Assembly: GCA_039182715.1 (NCBI GenBank)
Contig: JBCDBY010000001.1
Span: 1 to 50,475, forward strand
Length of the DNA stretch: 50,475 nt
Reading direction: 5' to 3'
Origin: JBCDBY01 sp039182715
GTDB lineage: Bacteria > Planctomycetota > PLA2
Below, piece after piece: positions 8,688 through 16,246 of the stretch. Numbering within the stretch: the stretch's first letter is position 1; every line of letters begins with the position of its first letter. The notes below the pieces were generated by a model, which was given only the letters and a program-made list of their open reading frames with translations, did no database searches and was not told the DNA's origin. Both the position numbers and the translations under genes were made by a program.

Positions 8688-11144
8688 ATGCGCACCACCG
8701 GAATCGTCCTCTCACTCGTCCTGATGGCCGGCGTCGCGGTCGGGCAGAATCGCGAGCAAAGACGCAATCTGCGGGCGGGCGGGGGCAGCCAGAAGACCGA
8801 GACCTCGAAGCTCGGCGGCATCACGTGGCTGGCGAAACAGCAGCGCCCCGACGGAGGATGGGCGGCGGAAGCGGAGTCCGCCCCCGGCCCGACGGGGCTG
8901 GTGCTGCTCGCCTACCTCGGAGCCGGGTACACCGACCGCGGCAAACAACCCCACGCACGCGCGGTCCGGAATGGGCTGCGCTACCTGCTTCAGCGCCAGA
9001 GCCAGGAGGGCCGCATCGGCGCGACCACGGTGAGAGAGCACGCCATCGCAACGCTGGCCCTCGCCGAGACGTACTGGATGACGCGCAACCCGCGGCTCAA
9101 GCAGCCGGTCCTGCGCGCGATCCGCTGGCTCGAGGGAACGCGCAAACGCGGCGGGGCCTGGAGCGACGACGAAACGACGGCCTGGTCGGTCATGGCGTGG
9201 AAGTCGGCGAAGTACGCCGGCCTGCCCGTCGACCCGACGGTCGCCGCGGCGGTGATGGCGAACTGGAACGCGCGGGCGCTGACCTCGAAGCGCGCGCCGC
9301 TGGAAGTCATCACGCGAGTGCTTCTCGGGAGCGACCCCGCCACGGACGCCCGGATCCGCGCCGCGGCGGATCTCTGCCTGCAGTCTCTTCCGAACCCGAA
9401 GGCCGTCGATCGAATCCACTGGCACTTCGCCACGCTCGGACTGTTCCAGGTCGGAGGGCGGCACTGGAAGGCGTGGAACTCCGCCATGAAGGAGGCGATC
9501 CTGGGGACGCAGGATCGCGAGGGTTGGTGGCAGGCCGTCGGCAAGCCCGAGGAGACCTACGGCAAGGTCGGCGAGACGGCGCTGATGACGCTTTGTCTCC
9601 AGGTGTACTACCGCTACGACCGGGTCTTCGGTCTCAGCGGGGGCGCGGGGGGCGGCGCACGAGGCGCCCGGGGAGGTCGCGTGATGCGGGTGGTCCTGCG
9701 CAGTCGCCGTTCGAGCAACTCGGAGTCGTATGACCGCATCGACGAAAACCCGTTCCGCGCGGTCGCCGACCACGACACCTCGACCTTCTCCGTCGACGTC
9801 GACACGGCGTCGTACGCGAACGTCCGCCGGCACCTCCTCAAGGAGTTCACGCTCCCGCCCAAGGATGCGGTGCGCGTCGAGGAGTTGATCAACTACTTCC
9901 CGTACGCGTACGAGGGGCCGGCGACCGACTCGAAGCACCCGTTCCGGGCGAAGGTCACCGTGACCGATTGCCCGTGGAAGCGCGAGCACCGGCTGGCGCG
10001 CATCGCCGTGCAGGCGCGCCCGATGGATCTCGGCCAGCGCCCCGCCACGAATCTCACGTTCCTGCTCGACGTGTCCGGATCCATGAGCTCCGCCGACAAG
10101 CTGCCGCTACTCCAGCGCGCGATGGCGCTGCTGGTGAACACGCTCTCCCGCCGCGACCGCGTGTCCGTGGTCGTGTACGCGGGCGCGGCGGGGCTTGTCC
10201 TGCCCCCGACCTCGTGCGAGGAGAAAGAGGTGATCCTCGAGGCGATCGGTCGCCTGCAAGCGGGCGGATCCACGGCGGGCGGCGAAGGCATCGAGCTCGC
10301 GTATCGCGTCGCGGCCGGGAGCTTCATCGAGAACGGCATCAACCGCGTGGTTCTCTGCACCGACGGCGACTTCAACGTCGGCATCACCGATCGCGGCTCG
10401 CTCACGCGCCTGATCGAACAGAAGGCGAAGAGCGGCGTGTTCCTGAGTGTGCTCGGTTTCGGTCGCGGCAACCTGAAGGACGCCCGGATGAAGGACCTGG
10501 CGAAGCGGGGGAACGGCAACTACGCCTACATCGACTCCATCTCCGAAGCGCGCAAGGTGCTGGTGAAGGAGATGAACGGGACGCTCGCGACGGTGGCCAA
10601 GGACGTCAAGATCCAGGTCTTCTTCAACCCGGCGAAGGTCGCCGGCTACCGACTCATCGGATACGAGAACCGCCTGCTCGCGAAAGAGGACTTCGACGAC
10701 GACAAGAAGGACGCCGGCGAGATCGGCGCGGGACACGCGGTCACCGCGCTCTACGAGATCGTGCCCGCCGGAACGCCCGTGCCGGACCGGAAGCGCAACG
10801 AGGAAAACCCGTTCATCGCGCGCGTCGTGCCGGCGGAGAAGAGCGAAGCGATGTTCCGGCTGCGCCTGCGCTACAAGCCGCCCGCCGGAGGCGCGTCGGT
10901 GCTGCTGGAGCAGGACGTGAAGGACACCGATGCGGCGTTCGACAAGGCGGATCCCGACCTGCGATGGGCGGCGGCGGTGTCGCAATTCGGCATGCTGCTC
11001 ACCGGTTCGAAGCACAAGGGCAACGCGACGTGGGACGCGCTGATCGAACTCGCCGAGTCGGCGAAGGGCGAGGATCCCCACGGCTACCGCGCGGGATTCA
11101 TCAAGATGGCGAAGGCGGCGAAGCGGCTTTCCGCGGTCCAGTAG
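8688..11144 (+). CDS. Exported alpha-toroid / YfbK-type VWA fusion protein
   Basis: 818 aa. Signal peptide ~1-19. Residues ~40-320 form helical repeats with prenyltransferase/squalene-cyclase-like signatures (ITWLAKQQRPDGGW, GLRYLLQRQSQEGRIG, AILGTQDREGWW). A Gly/Arg-rich linker follows at ~320-345. Then comes a YfbK-type N-terminal VWA region (ENPFRAVADHDTSTFSVDVDTASY), a VWA domain with an intact MIDAS (DVSGSMSS at ~460, TAGGEG, CTDGDFN at ~559), and a C-terminal DUF3520-like domain with FGMLLTGS. VWA domains bind partner proteins through a metal ion. The fusion of a toroid to YfbK is the unusual point. The stop codon TAG lies inside the first bases of a MITE-like element, so the last residues may have changed upon insertion. 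Confidence 0.85.
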   Translation: MRTTGIVLSLVLMAGVAVGQNREQRRNLRAGGGSQKTETSKLGGITWLAKQQRPDGGWAAEAESAPGPTGLVLLAYLGAGYTDRGKQPHARAVRNGLRYLLQRQSQEGRIGATTVREHAIATLALAETYWMTRNPRLKQPVLRAIRWLEGTRKRGGAWSDDETTAWSVMAWKSAKYAGLPVDPTVAAAVMANWNARALTSKRAPLEVITRVLLGSDPATDARIRAAADLCLQSLPNPKAVDRIHWHFATLGLFQVGGRHWKAWNSAMKEAILGTQDREGWWQAVGKPEETYGKVGETALMTLCLQVYYRYDRVFGLSGGAGGGARGARGGRVMRVVLRSRRSSNSESYDRIDENPFRAVADHDTSTFSVDVDTASYANVRRHLLKEFTLPPKDAVRVEELINYFPYAYEGPATDSKHPFRAKVTVTDCPWKREHRLARIAVQARPMDLGQRPATNLTFLLDVSGSMSSADKLPLLQRAMALLVNTLSRRDRVSVVVYAGAAGLVLPPTSCEEKEVILEAIGRLQAGGSTAGGEGIELAYRVAAGSFIENGINRVVLCTDGDFNVGITDRGSLTRLIEQKAKSGVFLSVLGFGRGNLKDARMKDLAKRGNGNYAYIDSISEARKVLVKEMNGTLATVAKDVKIQVFFNPAKVAGYRLIGYENRLLAKEDFDDDKKDAGEIGAGHAVTALYEIVPAGTPVPDRKRNEENPFIARVVPAEKSEAMFRLRLRYKPPAGGASVLLEQDVKDTDAAFDKADPDLRWAAAVSQFGMLLTGSKHKGNATWDALIELAESAKGEDPHGYRAGFIKMAKAAKRLSAVQ

Positions 11145-11315
11145 GGCCTGTCTGAGAAAACGCCTGGCTTCGACGGGCTGCGGCTGCGCGTCGCTTCGCC
11201 CCGCCTTCATTGCGGTATCGACTGGGATACAGCGGCGTCGGCGGCGCTCGCGACGCTTGCAGAGTTCACTCTGGGCACCGTCTCGGGCCGACGGCGTTTT
11301 CTCAGACAGGCCCTA
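11142..11315. mobile_element. MITE-like element A, 174 bp with 23-bp perfect terminal inverted repeats
   Basis: 11142-11164 is the exact reverse complement of 11293-11315; each arm holds GGGCCTGTCTGAGAAAAC. The outermost bases are TA at both ends, which fits a TA target as used by IS630/Tc1-type transposases. There is no internal coding capacity. The interior is GC-rich and shares blocks with element B at 32892-33114. The left end supplies the TAG stop of the VWA gene. Confidence 0.75.
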
Positions 11316-11410
11316 GCCGGGCGACACGCTGGAACGGACGAAGTCGTCATCTCGGCCTCGACCCTCCTCCTCGCCGGCAAAATTCCCCGAAACTGCTGGC
11401 ATTTCCTAAA

Positions 11411-11428
11411 TTTCAGAATATACTGAAA
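11411..11428. promoter_or_regulatory. Operator 1 of the GbsR/MarR regulator
   Basis: TTTCAGAATATACTGAAA is a palindrome of form TTTCA-N8-TGAAA in an AT-rich island. It covers the -10 box of the regulator gene, so binding would block its own transcription. The same arrangement recurs at 11988-12005. Confidence 0.7.
11419..11424 (+). promoter_or_regulatory. -10 box of the regulator operon (leaderless type)
   Basis: TATACT ends 7 nt before the GTG at 11432, with no Shine-Dalgarno sequence between. It lies inside operator 1. Confidence 0.6.
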
Positions 11429-11431
11429 TAC

Positions 11432-11947
11432 GTGAAGCTAAGCCCGGCAGCTGAGAAGTTCATTCTCCACTGGGGCGACATGGGCCCGCGCTGGGGCGTG
11501 AGCCGATCCGTGGCGCAGGTCCACGCGCTGCTCTACCTCTCGCCCAAGCCGCTCACGGCGGACGAGATCGTCGACGCCCTCGGCATCGCCCGCTCGAACG
11601 TCAGCATGAGCCTCAAGGAGTTGTCCAGCTGGCGCATCATCCGCAGCGAGCGCGTGCTGGGCGACCGGCGCGACCACTTCTCCAGCCTGCACGACGTCTG
11701 GGAGATGTTCCGGATCGTCATGGACGAGCGGAAGAAGCGCGAGGTCGACCCGACGCTGGCGAGCCTGCGCGACTGCCTCGAACTCCGCGGCGACCCCGTC
11801 GAGAAGAAGCGCATCAAGGCGATGCTCTCCTTCTTCGAGACGATGTCCAACTGGTACCACCAGGTGCGCGGCATGCCGCTGGCCGCGGTGAAGAACTTTG
11901 CCCGCATGGGCTCGAAGATCCGCAGCCTGTTGGGGAAGGGAGCCTGA
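11432..11947 (+). CDS. GbsR/MarR family transcriptional regulator
   Basis: 171 aa from GTG 11432. The N-terminus shows the hallmark FILHWGDMGPRWGVSRSVAQVHALLYLSP split by the DNA-binding winged helix: helix LTADEIVDALGIARSNVSMSLKEL and wing RIIRSERVLGDRRDHF. The remainder is a helical dimerisation region. A longer reading frame extends upstream to 11210 but would run through MITE-like element A and the operator, and the family begins at about the chosen start. GbsR-like proteins repress membrane or osmolyte genes in response to small molecules. It heads the operon 11432-13825 and probably autoregulates through the overlapping operator. The effector is unknown. Confidence 0.87.
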   Translation: MKLSPAAEKFILHWGDMGPRWGVSRSVAQVHALLYLSPKPLTADEIVDALGIARSNVSMSLKELSSWRIIRSERVLGDRRDHFSSLHDVWEMFRIVMDERKKREVDPTLASLRDCLELRGDPVEKKRIKAMLSFFETMSNWYHQVRGMPLAAVKNFARMGSKIRSLLGKGA

Positions 11948-11950
11948 TCG

Positions 11951-12373
11951 ATGACCACGACGAAGACCGCATCCGCACGCCCGCAAATTTCAAGAATTCC
12001 TGAAATTTCAGAAGGATGCATTCTCTACGACGGTCGCTGCCCGCTCTGCCGAGGCGGCGCGCGGCGCCTCGGACGCATCGCGATGCGGCGGGGCTTCCGG
12101 CTCGTGCCGCTCCAGCGCCGCTGGGTGCGCGACGAGATCGCGCGCCGCGCCGACCCCGTCGCCGACGAGATGCTGCTGCTGCTGCCCGACGGCCGTCTGC
12201 TCGGCGGCGTCGATGCGTACATCTACCTCTCCTGGCGCGTCTGGTGGGCCATGCCGCTGGCGGTGCTCGCCTCGTTGCCCGGACTCTACTACCTGACCAG
12301 GAAGCTCTACGCCTGGATCGCGGCCAACCGCTTCCGCATCTGTGGAGAAGAGGGATGCCGGGTTGGTTCGTGA
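11951..12373 (+). CDS. DCC1-like (DUF393) thiol-disulfide oxidoreductase-like protein
   Basis: 140 aa. The family signature LYDGRCPLC, with its DxxCxxC cysteine pair, lies at residues ~25-33. VDAYIYLSWRVWWAMPLAVLA forms a hydrophobic stretch at ~90-115, and a final CGEEGC is present, as in other DCC1 proteins. The biochemical role is unproven; the thioredoxin-like CxxC suggests redox or metal handling near the membrane. The start is 3 nt after the regulator stop, behind GGAAGGGAG. Residues ~13-18 are encoded by operator 2, so the first ~22 residues look like a non-conserved leader. The gene ends 19 nt inside the acyltransferase gene. Confidence 0.82.
   Translation: MTTTKTASARPQISRIPEISEGCILYDGRCPLCRGGARRLGRIAMRRGFRLVPLQRRWVRDEIARRADPVADEMLLLLPDGRLLGGVDAYIYLSWRVWWAMPLAVLASLPGLYYLTRKLYAWIAANRFRICGEEGCRVGS
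11988..12005. promoter_or_regulatory. Operator 2 (intragenic copy) of the GbsR/MarR regulator
   Basis: TTTCAAGAATTCCTGAAA has the same TTTCA-N8-TGAAA pattern and spacing as operator 1 and is followed at once by another TTTCA half-site. It lies 37-54 nt inside the DCC1-like gene, in an AT-rich patch. A roadblock or DNA-loop role is inferred. Confidence 0.65.
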
Positions 12374-13056
12374 TGTGGGCGATGGCGTTCGCCGCCATCG
12401 GACTCGGCAAGCTCGCCATGCTGCGCCTGCACGAGGGCACCTCGTGGGCGTGGCTGCTGGGATGGCCCGGCATGGACCCCGTGCGCTTCCATCGCGCGCC
12501 CGCGCTGAGGCCCGACATCCACGAGGCGAACGGCGCGTGGATGCGGGTGGCCGCCGGCGCGCTGCTCATCTGGGGCGTCGGGGGCCCTTGGGCCGGCCTG
12601 CTCGGCCTCGGCCTGCTGCTCCACTTCGGCATCGTGCACCTCCTGTCGATTCACTGGCGCCTGCGCGGCTACGACGCCCGTCCGCTCTTCGAAGGGGTCT
12701 TGTCGGCGCGCTCATTGGGCGAGTTCTGGGGGCGGCGCTGGAACCGCGCGTTCGCGGACTTCACCGGTCGCTGGATCTATCGGCCGCTGGCGCCGCGCAT
12801 CGGCGCGCGCGCCGCGGTGGTGACGGTCTTCCTCGCGTCCGGCGTCGGCCACGACCTGCTGCTCTCGGTACCCGCGCGCGGCGGCTACGGACTCTGCACG
12901 CTCTACTTCCTGATCCAGGCGGCGGGCGTGCTGATCGAGCGCCGCAGGCGCAGCCGCCTTCGTACGGCCTGCGTCGTCATCGCACCGCTACCCCTGCTCT
13001 TCCACACGCCCTTCATCGAAAACGTCCTCGTTCCGTTCCTGGAGGTGATCTCGTGA
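12355..13056 (+). CDS. Wax-synthase-like MBOAT membrane acyltransferase
   Basis: 233 aa and multi-helical. Residues ~115-130 contain SLGEFWGRRWNRAF and GRWIYRPLAP, the motif region of MBOAT_2 (wax synthase-type) proteins. The presumed catalytic histidine is in FLASGVGHDLLLS, within a following helix. Such enzymes transfer acyl groups to alcohols or sugars in membranes. The length is short for the superfamily, so it may be a compact core. ATG 12355 has GGAG 7 nt upstream; ATG 12373 (TGATG with the DCC1 stop) is an alternative. The stop overlaps the next gene by GTGA. The substrate is unknown. It sits between a DCC1-like protein and two small membrane proteins. Confidence 0.75.
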   Translation: MPGWFVMWAMAFAAIGLGKLAMLRLHEGTSWAWLLGWPGMDPVRFHRAPALRPDIHEANGAWMRVAAGALLIWGVGGPWAGLLGLGLLLHFGIVHLLSIHWRLRGYDARPLFEGVLSARSLGEFWGRRWNRAFADFTGRWIYRPLAPRIGARAAVVTVFLASGVGHDLLLSVPARGGYGLCTLYFLIQAAGVLIERRRRSRLRTACVVIAPLPLLFHTPFIENVLVPFLEVIS

Positions 13057-13448
13057 GCCATCTGATCTTCGTCGCCGGGCTGTTGCACTTCGGCGTGCTC
13101 ATCGCGTCGGCGCTCATTCCGCAGGTGCTCGACTGGCGCCGTGACCTACAGCGCGTGCAACCGCTCACGCGCCGGCTGGTCTGGGTCTATGGCGGCTACA
13201 TCGTCGGCAACATCGTCTTCTTCGGCATCGTGGCGACGCTCCTGCCCGGCACGCTCGCCTCGGGCGAACCGCTCGCGCGCGCGCTGTGCGCCTTCATCGC
13301 CGTCTTCTGGACCGTCCGGCTGACGCTCCAGTACCGCGTCCTGTACGCGCGTGAGCTGGTGCGCGGGGTCGTGTTGACGACCGGCTACCACGGGCTCACC
13401 CTGGTCTTCGCGTTCTTCGCGTTCGTGTTCGGAAGGGCGGCCCTGTGA
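13053..13448 (+). CDS. Small integral membrane protein, paralogue 1
   Basis: 131 aa from GTG 13053, overlapping the previous stop by 4 nt. Four hydrophobic helices (residues ~2-20, ~40-62, ~75-92, ~108-128). The loop IPQVLDWRRDLQRVQPLTRRL between helices 1 and 2 corresponds to LPRLLDWRPALEAMPTLLREV in the next gene, and both proteins begin SHL, so the two look like a tandem duplication. No known domain is recognised. Being locked between an MBOAT acyltransferase and its own paralogue by GTGA overlaps argues for a shared membrane complex. Confidence 0.75.
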   Translation: MSHLIFVAGLLHFGVLIASALIPQVLDWRRDLQRVQPLTRRLVWVYGGYIVGNIVFFGIVATLLPGTLASGEPLARALCAFIAVFWTVRLTLQYRVLYARELVRGVVLTTGYHGLTLVFAFFAFVFGRAAL

Positions 13449-13825
13449 GTCATCTCGTGAACGACCTGCTGTACTTTTTCGCCGTCGCGCAGATCGGCAT
13501 CGGATGCCTGATGTTCGCGCTGCCGCGCCTGCTGGACTGGCGTCCCGCGCTCGAGGCGATGCCCACGCTACTGCGCGAGGTCTACTACGTGCACGCCTTC
13601 TTCCTGTCGTTCACGCTCTGGATCTTCGGCGGGCTCACGCTCGCCTACGGCGATGCCATCGGCCCGCTGGGGATCGGCATCGGTCTCTTCTGGGCGGCGC
13701 GGGTGGTCGTCCAGCTCTTCTACTACGACTCCTCGCACTGGCGCGGCAAACGACGGGAGACGGTCATCCACTTCATCCTTCTCGGGCTCTACGGCGCCAT
13801 GAGCGTGACCTATCTGATGACCTGA
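13445..13825 (+). CDS. Small integral membrane protein, paralogue 2
   Basis: 126 aa from GTG 13445 (GTGA overlap with the preceding gene). Four hydrophobic helices. Shared LDWR motif and topology with the preceding gene. The conserved-looking LFYYDSSHWRGKRRETVIHF segment holds two histidines near the membrane face. It is the last gene of the regulator-DCC1-MBOAT operon, with a hairpin 6 nt after the stop. Function unknown. Confidence 0.75.
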   Translation: MSHLVNDLLYFFAVAQIGIGCLMFALPRLLDWRPALEAMPTLLREVYYVHAFFLSFTLWIFGGLTLAYGDAIGPLGIGIGLFWAARVVVQLFYYDSSHWRGKRRETVIHFILLGLYGAMSVTYLMT

Positions 13826-13830
13826 TGCCG

Positions 13831-13845
13831 GGCACCGTGGGTGCC
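13831..13845. terminator. Hairpin between convergent genes
   Basis: GGCACC-gtg-GGTGCC directly after the stop of the five-gene operon. A second stem (CGGCC-gga-GGCCG) lies close by. No T-run, so the mechanism is uncertain; the position between convergent genes supports a terminator. Confidence 0.45.
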
Positions 13846-13912
13846 TCTGCAACAGGTTTCGGCCGGAGGCCGCCCCGCCTCTTCGACGCGCCGCGCCCCA
13901 CGATGACGAACC

Positions 13913-14311
13913 TCACGCCGGGCGATCCGAGGCGCGACGATCCATGCACCAGCCGGTGGCGTATCCGATCAACGCAGCGAGGGGCATCGCCCCCGCCGCG
14001 AGGATCGGGAAGAAGGCCTCGCCCAGGTAGAAGCGGTAGCCGTGACCGGCGACCGGCACCGACGACCAGAGGGCGATCGCGAAGGTCGCCACGACCGCCG
14101 TCCAAAGCGATGCACGGGCGGGCCGCGACTTCGCGAACCGCTCCGCGATCGCGAGCACCGCGAACGGCGCCAGGAACCAGAGCCAGCCGACCACGAAGTC
14201 GCGCGGGCGGCTGGACATCCAGCGGCCCCAGTCCTCCATCCAGCGGCCGAACTCGCCCTGCACGGCGCGGGTCAGGAAGGGCGCCGAAACGCCGAGCAGC
14301 AGGATTCGCAT
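13913..14311 (-). CDS. Small membrane protein of unknown function
   Basis: 132 aa with an N-terminal hydrophobic segment (MRILLLGVSAPFLT), an amphipathic stretch rich in Trp and Arg (FGRWMEDWGRWM), two or three membrane helices (~40-57, ~68-85) and a final helix with AAGAMPLAALIGYATGW. No family recognised. It is convergent with the MBOAT operon and divergent from the LysR gene, 122 nt away. The C-terminal coding region carries copy 2 of a repeat also found at 8552-8584, where the same frame would encode AAGAMSLAAWMG. Confidence 0.6.
   Translation of the reverse strand: MRILLLGVSAPFLTRAVQGEFGRWMEDWGRWMSSRPRDFVVGWLWFLAPFAVLAIAERFAKSRPARASLWTAVVATFAIALWSSVPVAGHGYRFYLGEAFFPILAAGAMPLAALIGYATGWCMDRRASDRPA
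13974..14006. repeat. Copy 2 of the dispersed ~33-bp repeat
   Basis: Matches 8552-8584 at 30 of 33 positions. Here it lies within the small membrane protein gene on the minus strand, and its hairpin is less perfect. Confidence 0.6.
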
Positions 14312-14418
14312 GACACCGGAAGCATCGCTCGCGGGACCGACCGGGCCAGGCGGAAGGTTCGATCCAATCGCAAACCCTGACTTATCGATCTTGGCGGCAT
14401 GGTTCGCGCCTGTTTGCG

Positions 14419-14424
14419 TAGAAT
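14419..14424 (+). promoter_or_regulatory. -10 box of the LysR gene (leaderless type)
   Basis: TAGAAT ends 9 nt before ATG 14434. The interval gcggcggtc has no Shine-Dalgarno sequence. Confidence 0.55.
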
Positions 14425-14433
14425 GCGGCGGTC

Positions 14434-15321
14434 ATGATTCAGCTCAACCGGCTCGAGGGCTTCTACTGGGTGGCGAAGGAGGGCGGGTACGCCAAGGCGG
14501 CGCGCGCCTTCCCCTACCCCATCACGCAGCCCGCCGTGCACCAGCAGGTGAAGAAGCTGGAGGGGGAGGTCGGCGTGGCTCTCTTCGAGCGTGTCGGCAA
14601 GGACCGCATCGTGCTCACGCCGGCAGGCCGCGAGCTCTACGACTTCGTGGCGCCCTTCTACACCGGCATGCCGGGCGTGCTGCGCCGGCTGCAGTCCGGG
14701 GAGGAGGAGGGCGAGGTGCGCATCGAAAGCGCCCCGCTCTTCGTGCGCCACCTGCTGCCGAGCTGGCTGCGCAAACTGCAGCGCAAACATCCGGGCATCG
14801 AGGTCGAGCTCTCCGAGATCACCGACATGCGTTGTCCGCGCCTGGTCGCGGGCGAGACCGACCTCGTGGTCGGCTACATCCCCAAGATCCCGCCCGGCAT
14901 CGCCACCCAGCGGGTCGGCACGATTCACTCCTTCATCGTGCATCCGGCCAGCCATCGTCTGGCGAAACGAAAGCGGGTGACGATGAAGGACTTCGACGGC
15001 GAGACGTTTATCGGGTACGCGAAGGGATCGGTCATGCGCAAGCTGCAGGAGATCGAGCTCAAGCGCGCGGGCGTGACGCCCTCGAATTTCCTGACGACCG
15101 ACTCGGTGGACGTGATTCTGGGGTTCGTGGCGAGCGGCCTCGGGCTCTCGCTCGTCCCGTCGCTGAGCCCCGACGGCCCCAAGGTCTCCGGGCTGGTCGG
15201 GCGCGCCGTCGGAGGCAAGCGCAACCGGTATCCCGTCGTCGCCGCGTGGCGCAAGAGCGCCCACGAGAACCCCCTGGTGCACGCCGTCCTCTCCCTCGCA
15301 CCGGAAGCCGATGACGATTAG
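14434..15321 (+). CDS. LysR family transcriptional regulator
   Basis: 295 aa. N-terminal winged helix (residues 1-60): LEGFYWVAKEGGYAKAARAF, QPAVHQQVKKLEGEVGVALFER, and ILTPAGRELY-like VLTPAGRELY. An effector-binding fold occupies ~88-290. It overlaps the start of the dehydrogenase gene by 11 nt, so it is cotranscribed with it rather than divergent, which is atypical for LysR regulators. A probable leaderless promoter precedes it. The target is likely its own operon including the dehydrogenase and sirtuin; the ligand is unknown. Confidence 0.9.
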   Translation: MIQLNRLEGFYWVAKEGGYAKAARAFPYPITQPAVHQQVKKLEGEVGVALFERVGKDRIVLTPAGRELYDFVAPFYTGMPGVLRRLQSGEEEGEVRIESAPLFVRHLLPSWLRKLQRKHPGIEVELSEITDMRCPRLVAGETDLVVGYIPKIPPGIATQRVGTIHSFIVHPASHRLAKRKRVTMKDFDGETFIGYAKGSVMRKLQEIELKRAGVTPSNFLTTDSVDVILGFVASGLGLSLVPSLSPDGPKVSGLVGRAVGGKRNRYPVVAAWRKSAHENPLVHAVLSLAPEADDD

Positions 15322-16246
15322 GGTCGCCGGCCTCGAGGGCCATCCGATGCTCGCGTGGCTCGAACTGCCGAGCGGCGTCGAGCTGGTCGAAGGCGACGCG
15401 GAGCTTCTGGTGCGCGGCGTGGCGGAGGAGGCCGAGCTCGACGAGCGGCCGTCGCTGCGCGCCGTGATCATCCCCTGGGCCGGCGTGCCGGCGCGCACGC
15501 GCGAACGGGTGGCGGCGAGGCCGCCGATGGCGTTGCACAACCTGCACCACAACGCCGCCCCGACCGCCGAAACGGCGATGGCGCTGCTGCTCGCGGCCGC
15601 GAAGCGCGTGGTGCCGTTCGATCGCACGCTGCGCGGCGGAGACTGGTCGATGCGCTACGAAACGTCGACCGACCCGCTGCTGGAGGGCGGTCGCGCACTC
15701 ATCCTCGGCTACGGCGCGATCGGCGAGCGACTGGCGCGCGCCTGTCTCGGCTTCGGCATGCAGGTGCGCGCCATTCGGCACGCGCCGCGCGGCGACGAGG
15801 CGGTCCCGTGCACGACCATGGACCGCCTCGACGAGGAACTCGACGGACTGACCGCGCTGCTCGTCGCGCTGCCGTGGACGCCGGAGACCGAAGGTCTGCT
15901 CGATGCCGATCGACTGGCGCGGCTGCCCGATGGCTGCTGCGTCGTCAACGTCGGTCGCGGCCCCATCATCGACGAGCGCGCGCTCTACGAGGAGCTCGCG
16001 AGCGGTCGCCTGCGGGCGGGGCTCGACGTCTGGTACCACTATCCGATGTCGGAGGAGGAGCGCGGCGACAAGCCGCCGTCGAAATTCGACTTCGGCGCGC
16101 TTGACACGGTGGTCATGAGCCCGCATCGCGCCGGGCACTGTCGCGACATCGACGCGCTGCGCGCGCGCGACCTGCAGGAGCTGCTCGCGGCGGCGGCGGA
16201 GGGCCGGCCGATGCCGGGCCGCGTGAGCCTGGAGCGGGGCTACTGA
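15311..16246 (+). CDS. D-isomer 2-hydroxyacid dehydrogenase-like protein
   Basis: 311 aa. The NAD-binding motif ILGYGAIGERLARACLGFGM is at ~131. The substrate-side arginine is in VNVGRGPIIDE (~215) and the acid-base histidine in SPHRAGH (~275). Family members reduce 2-keto acids to D-2-hydroxy acids. Where phosphoglycerate dehydrogenase has DVFPTEP, with its catalytic Glu, this protein reads DVWYHYP. The Glu position therefore appears to be Tyr, marking a divergent subfamily with possibly different chemistry. The start overlaps the LysR gene by 11 nt and the stop shares one base with the sirtuin ATG. Confidence 0.82.
   Translation: MTIRVAGLEGHPMLAWLELPSGVELVEGDAELLVRGVAEEAELDERPSLRAVIIPWAGVPARTRERVAARPPMALHNLHHNAAPTAETAMALLLAAAKRVVPFDRTLRGGDWSMRYETSTDPLLEGGRALILGYGAIGERLARACLGFGMQVRAIRHAPRGDEAVPCTTMDRLDEELDGLTALLVALPWTPETEGLLDADRLARLPDGCCVVNVGRGPIIDERALYEELASGRLRAGLDVWYHYPMSEEERGDKPPSKFDFGALDTVVMSPHRAGHCRDIDALRARDLQELLAAAAEGRPMPGRVSLERGY

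Noticed and set aside
8512..8715. A 67-codon minus-strand gene between 8528 and 8688
   Set aside because: Only the AAGAMSLAAWMG stretch resembles a real protein; no start signal is visible, so it is treated as a repeat or remnant.
11210..11431. N-terminal extension of the GbsR/MarR regulator
   Set aside because: It would translate part of MITE-like element A and the operator, and the family starts near GTG 11432.
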